From RUG343 sp964486215 (GTDB taxonomy: Bacteria > Bacillota_I > Bacilli_A > RF39 > UBA660), in assembly GCA_964486215.1 (NCBI GenBank), contig CAZALI010000014.1, forward strand, positions 1-33,003: a DNA stretch of 33,003 nt. Direction: 5' to 3'. Within the stretch, counting starts at the first letter, position 1. Every line of letters begins with the position of its first letter. Both the position numbers and the translations under genes were made by a program. Shown here piece after piece: positions 7,705 to 16,300 of this stretch. Under the pieces are notes generated by a model. That model made no database searches. It worked only from the letters and a program-made list of their open reading frames with translations, and had not been told where the DNA came from.

Positions 7705-8343
7705 ATGCAGGTTGATATTGGTGGAAAAAAGTACGATGTTATTATCAAAAGAAAGAAAAGTAATAGAGGTACATATATAAGAGTTAATAAAGATCTTCAA
7801 GTATCAGTTACTACTAACTATTTCACATCTATTGGCTATATTGAAAAGTTAATAGAAGATAATTATAGTAAAGTAGTTGATATGCTAAATGTACAATTAA
7901 AAAGACATGAGAATAACGAAGGTTTTTATTATCTAGGTAAAAAATATGATATTGTATATGTCGACTATACAGATTTTTCTTTAGGAGATGGAAAAGTTTT
8001 TGTAAATAAAAAATTCGACATCGACAAATGGTATAAAAAACAAGCTAAAGAATTATTTAGTATTAAACTAGAAGAGCACTACAATACATTTAGTAGAAAA
8101 ATACCACATCCAACACTTAGAATTAGAAAAATGAAATCCAGATGGGGAGTATGTAATATAAAGACACATATTATTACTCTTAATCTAGAGTTAATAAAAA
8201 GAGATGAAAAGTATTTAGACTATGTTATAGTACATGAACTATCTCATTTAATTCATGGAGATCATTCACCTAGATTTTGGGCATTAGTAGAAGAAAATTT
8301 TCCAAAGTATAAAGAATGTCGAGGGGAGATGAAAGACTTTTGA
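7705..8343 (+). CDS. YgjP-type zinc metallopeptidase (DUF45)
   Basis: A 212-residue protein of the YgjP/DUF45 family, putative zincin-fold proteins related to WLM and SprT peptidases; the cellular substrate is not established. The zinc motif is complete: HELSH (H177, E178, H181) and a third ligand H187 in HGDHSPRFW. The family signature RKMKSRWGVCNIKTHIITLN precedes it at about 145. No signal peptide is present, so it acts in the cytoplasm. ATG 7705, with GGTGGT upstream, is preferred over an in-frame TTG at 7693. It is the first gene of an overlapping run with the methyltransferase, rimM and trmD. Its TGA stop overlaps the next start by four bases (TTGA). Confidence 0.9.
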   Translation: MQVDIGGKKYDVIIKRKKSNRGTYIRVNKDLQVSVTTNYFTSIGYIEKLIEDNYSKVVDMLNVQLKRHENNEGFYYLGKKYDIVYVDYTDFSLGDGKVFVNKKFDIDKWYKKQAKELFSIKLEEHYNTFSRKIPHPTLRIRKMKSRWGVCNIKTHIITLNLELIKRDEKYLDYVIVHELSHLIHGDHSPRFWALVEENFPKYKECRGEMKDF

Positions 8344-9077
8344 TAAATAGTAGTAATAATGAAAGAGTAAAAGAATTAGCTAAATTAAAAATAAAGAAAT
8401 ATCGTGATAAAGAAAATTTATTTTTAATAGAAGGATTTCATCTAGTACAAGAAGCTTATAAAGCAGAGACTTTAGTAGAAGTATTTACTTTAGAAGATAG
8501 GGTACTTTTCGATGTTAAAACAACTATTGTGAGTGTAGATGTGATGAAAAAACTCGCAACTACAGATACAGTACCAAGTATAATTGGTGTTGCGAGAAAA
8601 GGTGATACTAAAGAGATAATTGGCGATAGGATTCTACTTTTAGACGGAGTGCAAGATCCTGGTAATTTAGGTACTATTATTAGAAGTGCAGTTGCCTTTG
8701 ATGTATCCACAATAGTTTTAAGTCGTAATACAGTTGACTTATATAATCCTAAAGTAGTAAGAGCTACACAAGGAATGTTATTTAAGATTAATATTGTCGT
8801 AGAAGATATAGTTTCAGCTATACATATAATTAGAAGTAATAATATGAAAGTATACGGTACTGATGTTGTGAGTGGCATGATTCCTAGTAAGTTATCCCAG
8901 GATGAGAAATCTAGATTCGCACTAGTAGTTGGTAATGAAGGTAATGGGCTATCTCCAGAGGTTTATGATTTATGTGATGATATGTTATATATTAAGATGA
9001 ATAATCAAGTTGAGAGTTTAAATGTAGGTGTTGCTACTTCGATTATTTTATATGAGATGGGTGTTAGAAATGAATAA
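8340..9077 (+). CDS. SpoU/TrmH-family RNA 2'-O-ribose methyltransferase
   Basis: SAM-dependent RNA ribose methyltransferase of the SPOUT class, probably acting on 23S rRNA (RlmB-like or the YsgA/TsnR type). An N-terminal substrate-binding domain (YRDKENLFLIEG, about residues 20-80) is followed by the knot domain: motif 1 LLDGVQDPGNLGTIIRSAVAF, motif 2 FALVVGNEGNGLS and motif 3 MNNQVESLNVGVATSIILYE. The start is TTG 8340, which gives MINSSNNERVKELAKLKIKK, the usual family N terminus, with GAGGGGAG upstream and a TTGA overlap with the preceding stop. ATG 8316 would add eight atypical residues inside the ygjP coding end. Target nucleotide cannot be set from sequence. Confidence 0.92.
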   Translation: MINSSNNERVKELAKLKIKKYRDKENLFLIEGFHLVQEAYKAETLVEVFTLEDRVLFDVKTTIVSVDVMKKLATTDTVPSIIGVARKGDTKEIIGDRILLLDGVQDPGNLGTIIRSAVAFDVSTIVLSRNTVDLYNPKVVRATQGMLFKINIVVEDIVSAIHIIRSNNMKVYGTDVVSGMIPSKLSQDEKSRFALVVGNEGNGLSPEVYDLCDDMLYIKMNNQVESLNVGVATSIILYEMGVRNE

Positions 9078-9549
9078 AGTATATATAGGTAAGATTGTTA
9101 ATACACATGGTATTAAAGGAGAAGTTAGAATACTTAGTAAATTTCCTTATAAAGATGAAGTATTTATTATTGGTAATGAATTAATTGTTGATGATAAGAG
9201 TTATGTTATTAAGAGTTATCGTAAGCATAAGAGTTTTGATATGGTTACTTTAAATGATTATACAGATATTAATGAAGTATTATTTTTAGTAGGAAAAGAA
9301 GTCTATTTTGACAAAGATAAATTAGTATTAAAGAGTAATGAATTACTCGATGAAGATTTAGTTAAATTTGATGCTATTACTCCTGATGAAAGAGTAGGTA
9401 AAATTACGGAAGTGTTTGATTCTGGATCAGGTAATAAAGTACTTAGAGTAATGCTTGATAGAGAGTATTTAATACCATATAATGAGGAATTCGTAGAGAT
9501 AGATAAAGATAATCATAGAGTAATAATTAAAGTTATAGATGGGATGTAG
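9070..9549 (+). CDS. rimM: 16S rRNA processing protein RimM
   Basis: Assembly factor for the head of the 30S subunit that binds ribosomal protein S19. The 159-residue product has the N-terminal RimM domain (VYIGKIVNTHGIKGEVRI) and a C-terminal PRC barrel (about 90-159, DSGSGNKVLRVMLDREYLIPYNEEFV). ATG 9070 gives the expected N terminus; the frame stays open upstream to 9028, but those residues lie within the methyltransferase and do not fit the family. It overlaps the upstream gene by eight bases and precedes trmD by three. The usual rpsP neighbour is missing here. Confidence 0.95.
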   Translation: MNKVYIGKIVNTHGIKGEVRILSKFPYKDEVFIIGNELIVDDKSYVIKSYRKHKSFDMVTLNDYTDINEVLFLVGKEVYFDKDKLVLKSNELLDEDLVKFDAITPDERVGKITEVFDSGSGNKVLRVMLDREYLIPYNEEFVEIDKDNHRVIIKVIDGM

Positions 9550-9552
9550 GAT

Positions 9553-10224
9553 ATGAAAATAGATATATTAACTTTGTTTCCAGATATGATAGATGGCTTT
9601 CTAAAAGAATCTATTATTAAGAGAGCTATCGATGCTGGAAAAGTAGAAATTAATTTAGTTAATTTTAGAGATTATAGTACTGACACACATAACAAAGTAG
9701 ATGATACTCCATATGGTGGTGGAGCTGGTATGGTACTTATGTGTGATCCAATATTTAGATGTATTGATGATATTAATAAAGATAAAGATGCTTATATAAT
9801 ACTCATGAGTCCTGATGGAGATAAATATAATGAAAAAATAGTTTGTAAATTAAGAGATAAAAAACATATAATAATCATATGTGGTCATTATGAAGGCTTT
9901 GATGAGAGAATTAGATCTTTATGTGATGCAGAAATAAGTATAGGTGACTTTGTATTAACTGGTGGAGAGATACCTGCCACGGCTATAGTAGATTCTGTTG
10001 TTAGACTTATACCAGGTGTTATAGATGAAGAGTCATTAGTTAGTGAATCATTTACTGATAATAGACTTGATTATCCTAACTATACTAAACCTCGTGTATA
10101 CAGGGGTATGGAAGTACCAGAAGTACTTGTATCTGGTAATCATGAAGAGATAGATAAATATAGAGAAAAAATAAGATTAGAGAGAACTAAAGATAGGCGT
10201 CCTGATTTATTAGGAGATGATTAG
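9553..10224 (+). CDS. trmD: tRNA (guanine-37-N1)-methyltransferase
   Basis: Methylates G37 next to the anticodon of tRNAs reading CNN and preventing +1 frameshifts. The 223-residue SPOUT enzyme shows DILTLFPDM at the start, VDDTPYGGGAGMV, the SAM-binding knot ICGHYEGFDERI and ISIGDFVLTGGEIPA, and the C-terminal EVLVSGNHEEIDKYR and RRPDLL. The AGG in RRPDLL falls on a conserved Arg, which argues that AGG is not reassigned here. It starts three bases after rimM, and the next gene begins immediately after its stop. Confidence 0.97.
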   Translation: MKIDILTLFPDMIDGFLKESIIKRAIDAGKVEINLVNFRDYSTDTHNKVDDTPYGGGAGMVLMCDPIFRCIDDINKDKDAYIILMSPDGDKYNEKIVCKLRDKKHIIIICGHYEGFDERIRSLCDAEISIGDFVLTGGEIPATAIVDSVVRLIPGVIDEESLVSESFTDNRLDYPNYTKPRVYRGMEVPEVLVSGNHEEIDKYREKIRLERTKDRRPDLLGDD

Positions 10225-10656
10225 ATGTTTGTAATTAATGGTAGTTATAAAGGTAATATTAAAGATGAATTAATATTAAATGGATATCTTATGCCTACTA
10301 GGAAAGGCTTTGTAATAGATGGAGAAGATATCAATAATATTAATTTAGTTAATAGAAAACTAAGTAAACTATTAGTTAGTCATTTAGTTAATAAAAAGTT
10401 TAATGCTTTAATAGATAAGTTAACAGATTTATTTGTGAGTGATGACGATGATGATGGCAGTACTTATAGACAAGTACTCGATAGAATAGAAAAATTTAGA
10501 CTTATGATTAAGAATAAGTATAGAGAGTATTTAACTCAAAAAGAATTAGAGAAGATGTCTATAAAACTTAAACTATTACAGAAAGAAGCATTAACTAAAT
10601 TACTTTCTCTTAATAGTGTAAATATGATTGGTAAGAATAATTATAGAGGGAAATAA
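10225..10656 (+). CDS. Hypothetical protein downstream of trmD, 143 aa
   Basis: I do not recognise it. The N terminus (about 1-55) looks like a small beta-rich module (MFVINGSYKGNIKDELILNGYLMPTR in two parts), followed by helices with a five-Asp run (DDDDD, about 74-78) and a basic, coiled-coil-like C-terminal half. No signal peptide or membrane segment is seen. Its ATG is directly adjacent to the trmD TAG, so it is the last gene of the methyltransferase-rimM-trmD operon and may relate to translation. No strong terminator follows: only an A/T hairpin (ATATATTTTT with AAAAATATAT) is present. Confidence 0.75.
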   Translation: MFVINGSYKGNIKDELILNGYLMPTRKGFVIDGEDINNINLVNRKLSKLLVSHLVNKKFNALIDKLTDLFVSDDDDDGSTYRQVLDRIEKFRLMIKNKYREYLTQKELEKMSIKLKLLQKEALTKLLSLNSVNMIGKNNYRGK

Positions 10657-10691
10657 TTTAAGTATTTTATATATATTTTTAAAAAAATATA

Positions 10692-10700
10692 TGATATAAT
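10692..10700 (+). promoter_or_regulatory. Extended -10 promoter for the 10724 gene
   Basis: TGATATAAT is a perfect extended -10. The start would be near 10707, giving a 17-base leader containing GGGGTGAT, three bases before ATG 10724. Confidence 0.65.
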
Positions 10701-10723
10701 TTTTGTATAATTGGGGTGATTAT

Positions 10724-12031
10724 ATGGCTAAAAATAGTAAAGGACAAACTGTTAGTAACAAGAAATATTATAAGAAAGATACTAAAGGTACTAAGAAAAC
10801 TACAACTAAAAAGGCTACTGCAACTAAAAAAACAACTACTAAGAAGACTACAGCTAAGAAGACTACTCCAAAGAAGGTAGTTAAAAAGACTGTTACTAAG
10901 AGTCCTAAAACTACTAAGAAAGTAACTACTAAAAAGGTTACTCCTAAAAAGACAACTACTACTAAAAAGAAAAGTACTGTTAAAAAGGCTACTCCTAAAA
11001 AGATAGAAACAGTAAAGAAAATAGAAGATGTAGTAGAACCTAAAGTAGAAGAGAAAGAATTAGCAGTAGAAAAGAAAGCTCTTGATAATAACGTATCTAT
11101 AGTAGTAGATGATAAACCTGAAAAGTTAGATTCTTATGTCTTAGAAGATGTTAAGATATCTAAAGTTAAAAGTAATGCTAAAATAAAAACAGAATTTGAT
11201 GATGATTTACTTGAAGAAGTAAAAGATCAAGATATTGTTGACGAAGCTTTTAAGGAAAAAGAAGAAGATATTAATGACAAAGATAAATTAAGAGAAGAAA
11301 TTGCTTATAATGGATTTATTATTAGATTAATAGTCTTTGTTTTAATACTTATATTATCAATATTCTTTGTTATAAAATTCTGCGTTCAATATATTAATAC
11401 TAGTCCTATGAAGGATGTTAGTTATTTTGAAAGTAGTGATGTCTCTTATAGTTTATGTACGGGAAATGATTGTAATGAAGATGTTGTTATTACTAATAGT
11501 GTAGATAAAGTTAAGATTAATTATGCTTATGATGTTAATTTTGATGATATAGTATCTTATAATATTAATTATAAAGTATTAGAGAAGTTTACTATTACTG
11601 ATAAAGGTTCAGCTGTAGTTAAAACTAATAATAAAGAGTCTATTTCTACAGGAGTTAGTAAGAGTAAGACTGATAAATTAGAGTTAAAGAAAAACTATGA
11701 AGTTAATGTTAATAAATATAGAAAAGAATTAGAAGATTATGTTGCAGAAAAAGATGCTGAATTTAATGGTAATTTAGTTGTAACTTTAATTGTTAGTGGT
11801 TTAAATAAAGAAAAAGAAGTAGCTAAAGTTACTATACCTATGGGAGAAGATAAAGTAGAAACATCTGTTATATCTTCTAGTGTTAGTGATTCTCTATTTA
11901 GAGATGATACTATGAATAACTATAGTAATTTGTATGTAATACTATTTGTAGCTTCATTAGTAGTAGTAATAGCTGCTTGTATAGGAATAGTTATACTTGT
12001 AAATAGAGCTGATGTAAAAGGAGACGAATAG
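10724..12031 (+). CDS. Two-pass membrane protein with a histone-H1-like Lys/Thr tail
   Basis: No known family recognised for the whole 435-residue protein. Residues 1-100 are almost only Lys, Thr, Ala, Val and Pro in imperfect repeats such as KKTTTKK, KKTTAKK and KKVTPKK, like histone H1 tails. An acidic linker follows (about 100-195). Membrane segment 1 is about 197-220 (FIIRLIVFVLILILSIFFVIKF), then a domain of about 180 residues with CTGNDC near its start, and membrane segment 2 at about 404-426 near the C terminus. Topology would place the basic tail in the cytoplasm, where it could bind nucleic acid or ribosomes; this is inference. ATG 10724 with GGGGTGAT is preferred over a TTG at 10703 that lies inside the promoter. 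It sits between trmD and rplS. Confidence 0.85.
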   Translation: MAKNSKGQTVSNKKYYKKDTKGTKKTTTKKATATKKTTTKKTTAKKTTPKKVVKKTVTKSPKTTKKVTTKKVTPKKTTTTKKKSTVKKATPKKIETVKKIEDVVEPKVEEKELAVEKKALDNNVSIVVDDKPEKLDSYVLEDVKISKVKSNAKIKTEFDDDLLEEVKDQDIVDEAFKEKEEDINDKDKLREEIAYNGFIIRLIVFVLILILSIFFVIKFCVQYINTSPMKDVSYFESSDVSYSLCTGNDCNEDVVITNSVDKVKINYAYDVNFDDIVSYNINYKVLEKFTITDKGSAVVKTNNKESISTGVSKSKTDKLELKKNYEVNVNKYRKELEDYVAEKDAEFNGNLVVTLIVSGLNKEKEVAKVTIPMGEDKVETSVISSSVSDSLFRDDTMNNYSNLYVILFVASLVVVIAACIGIVILVNRADVKGDE

Positions 12032-12041
12032 TCTTCTTTTT
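12020..12041 (+). terminator. Terminator overlapping stop codon of the 10724 gene
   Basis: GGAGAC (12020-12025) pairs with GTCTTC (12031-12036) around a GAATA loop, followed by five T. The stop TAG (12029-12031) joins loop and stem. Confidence 0.75.
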
Positions 12042-12058
12042 GTTTATATAAATAAATC

Positions 12059-12087
12059 TTGTGTTTTATTAATAATTATGTTATACT
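12059..12087 (+). promoter_or_regulatory. rplS promoter
   Basis: TTGTGT (12059-12064), 17-bp spacer, TATACT (12082-12087) with an extended TG at 12079-12080. A transcript from about 12094 would include the whole leader structure ahead of rplS. Confidence 0.65.
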
Positions 12088-12100
12088 TTATTTTGTCAAT

Positions 12101-12160
12101 TGAGCAGTAATCCGCTGGTATTTATTATTATGATTACAGTAATGCATATATAGAGAGGAG
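12101..12160 (+). promoter_or_regulatory. Putative ribosomal protein L19 leader
   Basis: A structured 5' leader lies directly before rplS. GTAATC (12107-12112) pairs with GATTAC (12132-12137), and GTAATGCATATA follows. L19 leaders that bind the protein and repress their own mRNA are known in Bacillota. Position and stem agree, but I cannot check the consensus here. Confidence 0.55.
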
Positions 12161-12168
12161 AGATATTA

Positions 12169-12513
12169 GTGAATATTATTGACAAGATTAATGAAAAGCA
12201 AATTAAACCTAATGTCCCAGAATTCCGTGTTGGAGATACTGTTAAAGTAGACGTTAAGATCGTTGAAGGTAAGAGAAGTAGAATCCAAGCTTATGAGGGA
12301 GTTGTGGTTGCTAAAAAAGGTGGAAGTGTTAATGAAACTTTTACAGTTAGAAAGATGTCTGGCGGAGTAGGAGTAGAAAGAACATTCCCAGTTAATTCAC
12401 CAAAGATTGATAGTTTAACTGTTCTTCGTAAAGGTAAAGTTAGACGTGCTAAGTTAAACTTCTTAAAGAATATGGTTGGTGGATATCGTATTAAAGAAAG
12501 AGGACAACAATAA
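12169..12513 (+). CDS. rplS: Ribosomal protein L19
   Basis: Large-subunit protein at the 30S-50S interface. The 114-residue product has the full family pattern: PEFRVGDTVKVDVKIVEGKR, IQAYEGVVVAKKGG, the SGGVGVERTFPVNSP segment and KGKVRRAKLNFLKN at the end. The start is GTG 12169, eight bases after GAGGAGAG, giving MNIIDKINEKQIK. It is transcribed from its own promoter, likely with autogenous control by the leader, and separated from trmD by two unrelated genes, unlike the usual trmD-rplS adjacency. Confidence 0.98.
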   Translation: MNIIDKINEKQIKPNVPEFRVGDTVKVDVKIVEGKRSRIQAYEGVVVAKKGGSVNETFTVRKMSGGVGVERTFPVNSPKIDSLTVLRKGKVRRAKLNFLKNMVGGYRIKERGQQ

Positions 12514-12535
12514 TAAGGTATTTACCTTATTTTTT
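12512..12535 (+). terminator. rplS terminator
   Basis: AATAAGGT (12512-12519) pairs perfectly with ACCTTATT (12524-12531), followed by T. The TAA stop (12511-12513) overlaps the 5' arm. Confidence 0.85.
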
Positions 12536-12547
12536 GTTAGGTAGTGT

Positions 12548-13054
12548 ATGAAGAATAAAAAGATAGATGAAATATTGAAAGAATTAATTCCTTATGTAGT
12601 AGTAGTTATTGTAGTTTTATTAATTAAAGCTTTTATAGTTTCTCCTATTAGAGTAGATGGAGATTCTATGGATAATACTCTATATAATGGAGATATTATG
12701 ATACTAGATGAAATATCTTATAGATTTAATGATATAAAGAGATTTGATATAGTAGTTGTTAAAGCAGATGGTGAATATCTAATTAAGAGAGTAATTGCTT
12801 TACCAGGTGAGAAAGTAAAATATAAGAATGGTAAATTATTTATAAATAATAAATATGTAAAAGAAGAATTTGATCATTCTGAAACTGAAGATTTTGATGA
12901 AATAAAGATTGGTAAAGGTAAATACTTTGTTATGGGAGATAATAGAAAAGTATCTTTAGATAGTAGATATTTAGGACCTTTTAGTAAGAATAAAATTAAA
13001 GGACATACTGGTCTAGTATTATTTCCTTTTAGTAGATTTGGGGTAAAAAAATAA
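12548..13054 (+). CDS. lepB: Signal peptidase I
   Basis: Membrane serine peptidase that removes signal peptides from exported proteins. The 168-residue Gram-positive-type form has one N-terminal membrane segment (about 13-31), the catalytic Ser40 in GDSMDNTLYNGD, the general-base Lys80 in YLIKRVIALPGE and the GDNRKVSLDSR box (about 133-143). Box B normally reads SMxPTL; here Pro is replaced by Asn (SMDNTL), a non-catalytic change. The ATG starts only 13 bases after the rplS terminator stem, with GGTAGTG as a modest ribosome site, so some read-through from rplS is possible. It could process the surface proteins encoded downstream. Confidence 0.95.
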   Translation: MKNKKIDEILKELIPYVVVVIVVLLIKAFIVSPIRVDGDSMDNTLYNGDIMILDEISYRFNDIKRFDIVVVKADGEYLIKRVIALPGEKVKYKNGKLFINNKYVKEEFDHSETEDFDEIKIGKGKYFVMGDNRKVSLDSRYLGPFSKNKIKGHTGLVLFPFSRFGVKK

Positions 13055-13075
13055 ACTTCTTAAGTTTATTTTTTG
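13049..13075 (+). terminator. lepB terminator
   Basis: A perfect 10-bp stem AAATAAACTT/AAGTTTATTT with a CTT loop is followed by T residues. The TAA stop (13052-13054) is inside the 5' arm. Confidence 0.88.
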
Positions 13076-13115
13076 TTTGTAATATAATTTAATTGTAATT
13101 TATATAAGAGGAAGA

Positions 13116-13262
13116 ATGGAAGATAAGAAGAAATGTAATTGTTCACCTGATTGTACTTGCGGTTGTCAAGATGGAAAAGAATGTACTTGTGATGGAGATT
13201 GCAAGTGTGGTGATGAGTGCAATTGTGGAGATAATTGTGATTGTAAAAAAGAGACTAAATAG
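13116..13262 (+). CDS. Cysteine-rich metallothionein-like small protein, 48 aa
   Basis: A short gene between lepB and the giant adhesin. It encodes 48 residues with 13 cysteines (27%), at positions 7, 9, 13, 15, 17, 23, 25, 29, 31, 35, 37, 41 and 43. All but one fall in CxC pairs (CNC, CTCGC, CTC, CKC, CNC, CDC), separated by Asp/Gly/Glu residues. There are no aromatic residues, His or signal peptide. This composition is that of a cytoplasmic metal-thiolate cluster protein, so it may chelate Zn or Cu. ATG 13116 has AGAGGAAG upstream. TTTAATTGTAATTTATAT (13088 on) holds possible -10 boxes. Its TAG stop is inside a terminator stem, showing a genuine transcription unit. No known metallothionein family can be assigned by eye. 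Confidence 0.82.
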   Translation: MEDKKKCNCSPDCTCGCQDGKECTCDGDCKCGDECNCGDNCDCKKETK

Positions 13263-13272
13263 TCTTTTTTTT
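13252..13272 (+). terminator. Terminator of the cysteine-rich gene
   Basis: AGACT (13252-13256), AAAT loop, AGTCT (13261-13265), then an eight-T run. The stop TAG (13260-13262) bridges loop and 3' arm. Confidence 0.82.
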
Positions 13273-13310
13273 TGGCAAAAAAAATATATTTAAAAATTAG
13301 TATATTTCAA

Positions 13311-13339
13311 TTGACAAAAGTCTTTTTTGACTTTAGAAT
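13311..13339 (+). promoter_or_regulatory. Strong promoter of the giant adhesin with inverted repeat in its spacer
   Basis: TTGACA (13311-13316), exactly 17 bp, TAGAAT (13334-13339). The spacer is itself an inverted repeat: AAAGTC (13317-13322), six T, GACTTT (13329-13334). This places a two-fold symmetric site between -35 and -10, where a repressor could bind. The start near 13346 leaves a leader of about 30 bases with GGGGG before ATG 13377. Confidence 0.75.
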
Positions 13340-13376
13340 AGTGAGTTAATTATTGATTTTCGGGGGATGATGTTGA

Positions 13377-16300
13377 ATGAAATCAAAAAATTTCAAATTT
13401 AAGTTTTTATTTTTCTCTGTAATATTTTTAATAATATTATTTTTTGCTGCAATATTATTAAATAATACTACAAGCAAACTAAGCTTAGATGCAAAAAAGG
13501 TAAGTGATGGTGGAAATATCAATGTTCCAAATCACTATAAAACACTTGAGAATAATAGAGATGGTACGTTTACTCTAGAATTAAGTGTAGAAGGTGCTAT
13601 TGAGCCAGAACAAAAAACAGCAAAAGCTAACGTTCTAGTTTTATATGATGTATCTGGAAGTATGACTAATAATAATAGTTACGTTTATGCTGTAAATCCA
13701 TTAGGAAACTATCGTAGGGCTAATAATGGTAGTTATGCGCAATTAAGAAATTGTAATAACGGAAATACAGTTGATCAAGGCTATCAATATGATGTTTGCT
13801 ATTATGAAGGAAATCGTTTAGTACCATATAATGGAACAAGATATATTTATACAACACGTGCAGCTGCATCAGAAAAAGCTGTAAGAGATTTTGCAACTCA
13901 ATTATATGAATTTAACCAACCTAAAGAAGAGGGTGGAGAGTTACTAGATAACATTCAAATGTCTTTAATAACATTCTCATCACAAAATCATAGTAGTACT
14001 ACATATACTCCAGGTGATGAAACAAATGCTGCTTGGCTTGAACAAGAGTGGACTAATGATCCTGATGATTTTAATAGTCATTTATCAGCAACTGGATACA
14101 ACAATTCAAGACAGTTGACATATGGTGGTGGAACAAACTGGGAAGCTGCTCTACAAGCTGCATATAATTATTTAAATAGTAAAGACGGAAATGGTAATTA
14201 TGTTACAGATGCAGATCCTACTTATGTATTATTTGTTACTGATGGTTCACCTACTTATGGTATAAATACAGGTAGTGGATTTGACGGATATCTAACTCAC
14301 TATGTAGAAGCACAAGATCAATCATTACTAGTACATAATTTTAATACTGCAACTCATTCTGCTGGAACTGAAGATAATCCAAGTAATACTATGTTATATG
14401 GTATATTTACATTTGGTAGTAGTAACGATAATAATCCAAATTATCTAGATGATTTAATTTATTATGCACATAATAATGGTGATATGGGATCTAGAACTGC
14501 TGGAGTTGGTTCTAACTCAGAAGGTATTGAAGATGTTTATTTTAATGCTAGTAGTAGTGAAAGCTTAAATGAAGCTATTGATACAATTCTTAATGCTATA
14601 GTTGAGGCAGTTGGAGTTACTGAAGTTAGTATTTTAGATGGTACTACTAATGAAGCAAAACTTTCTTCTGGTGAAGTTGCTCCACTATTAACTGTTGATG
14701 AGTCTACATATAAATATTGGATGAGTAAAGATGTTTATCCTTATGATCCATTGAATACTGATCCTGATATGGTTAAAGGTGCTGATTACGATTACTATAC
14801 AGATAGAATTGACCGTAATACTGGTAAAAAATTCTATGTTTATACAAAAGACTTAGGAAATGGTAAGTTAGAGGTTTCTTGGACAAGACCATCTGAACCA
14901 GATACTCATCATACTATTGAAGTGGTAGGTACAATTGAGAAAACTCGTGATCCAAATGCAGAAGATCCAGATCAACTTGTAATGAGAGTTCAATGGAAAA
15001 AACATTGTACTCAAACTACAACTGGTGATGGAACTGATGATTGTGGTTATTCACCAGAAATATTCTTTAACCAAGATCCACCAGCAGCTTATTTAGATGA
15101 AAACGGTGCTGTTCAATGGGATCTATCAAGTGTTGGAACATTATTAAATGGTGTTACATATTCAGTTAGTTTTGATGTTTGGAAAACTCAAATGGTATTT
15201 GATTTAATAGCTGATCTAAATAATGGTTTAGTACAGCCAGAAGAATTAGAAGATGGTTATATTGATCCTGAGACTGGTACTTATGGAAAATATGCTGGAT
15301 TAGAGGAATATGTATATTTTGATTCAACATCACATGCATGTGAAAATCCAGATGGATGTTGGAGATTACGTACTAATACTACTGCTGAATTAAATTATAA
15401 GGATACCCGTGAAGGAGATAATCCTGATGAACATGAAGCAGGATATACAAATCCAGAAGGTATTGAAGTATTTAGCAATACTATTACAATAGAGAAAGAT
15501 TGGAAAAATTATTTAGATGGTGCAGATAAAGAATTACCAGATTCAGTAGAAGTGCAACTTTTAATGGATGGTGAACCATATTTAACGACTAGTTTAACTA
15601 AAGCAAATGAGTGGAAAACTCCTGATGATGAGCCAATATTTATTTCATACGGAATTATGAGAGTAGATGAAGAAACTGGTAAAGTAGAGATATTAGATAA
15701 TACTCCAGGACATGATTATTCATTTACTGAAATTGATGATGAACATTATAACTATCAGTTAGTATCTGAGACTGTTCATCCAATGATTTATAATGGTGAG
15801 CAAGTTAGACTTGTTAAAGTAGATGCTAATATGACAAGTAACTTTACAATTGAAGATGATCCACTTGAAGATTATGAAATACCAGAAGAGATGAAAAACG
15901 ATGAAGATTTACAATATGCTAAATCAGCTCGTGGTAATGAATTTGTTAGATTAGAAAAAGGTGGACCAGTTTACTATGTAAGACATGCTGCTACTGCTAA
16001 ATTAAATGCTATTAACTATCGTCGTAGTAACTTAAATGTTTATAAAGCAGTAGATGGAAATGCACCAGCAGATCAATTGTATAAATTTAATATTACTGTA
16101 AATGATCCAGGAAATACTGAAGTTCAAAATGGTGAAGTAGTTCCAGCAAACTTATATTTCTCAGTATGGGATAGTGAGAAAAAAGAGTATGTAGATATAG
16201 ATGATAGATTAACTGCAACAGGATGGGATAAAGAAATAAAAGATTCTGCTTGGACTGGTTATTATCATGGACCTAATGGATCTACAATTACTGTTCAATT

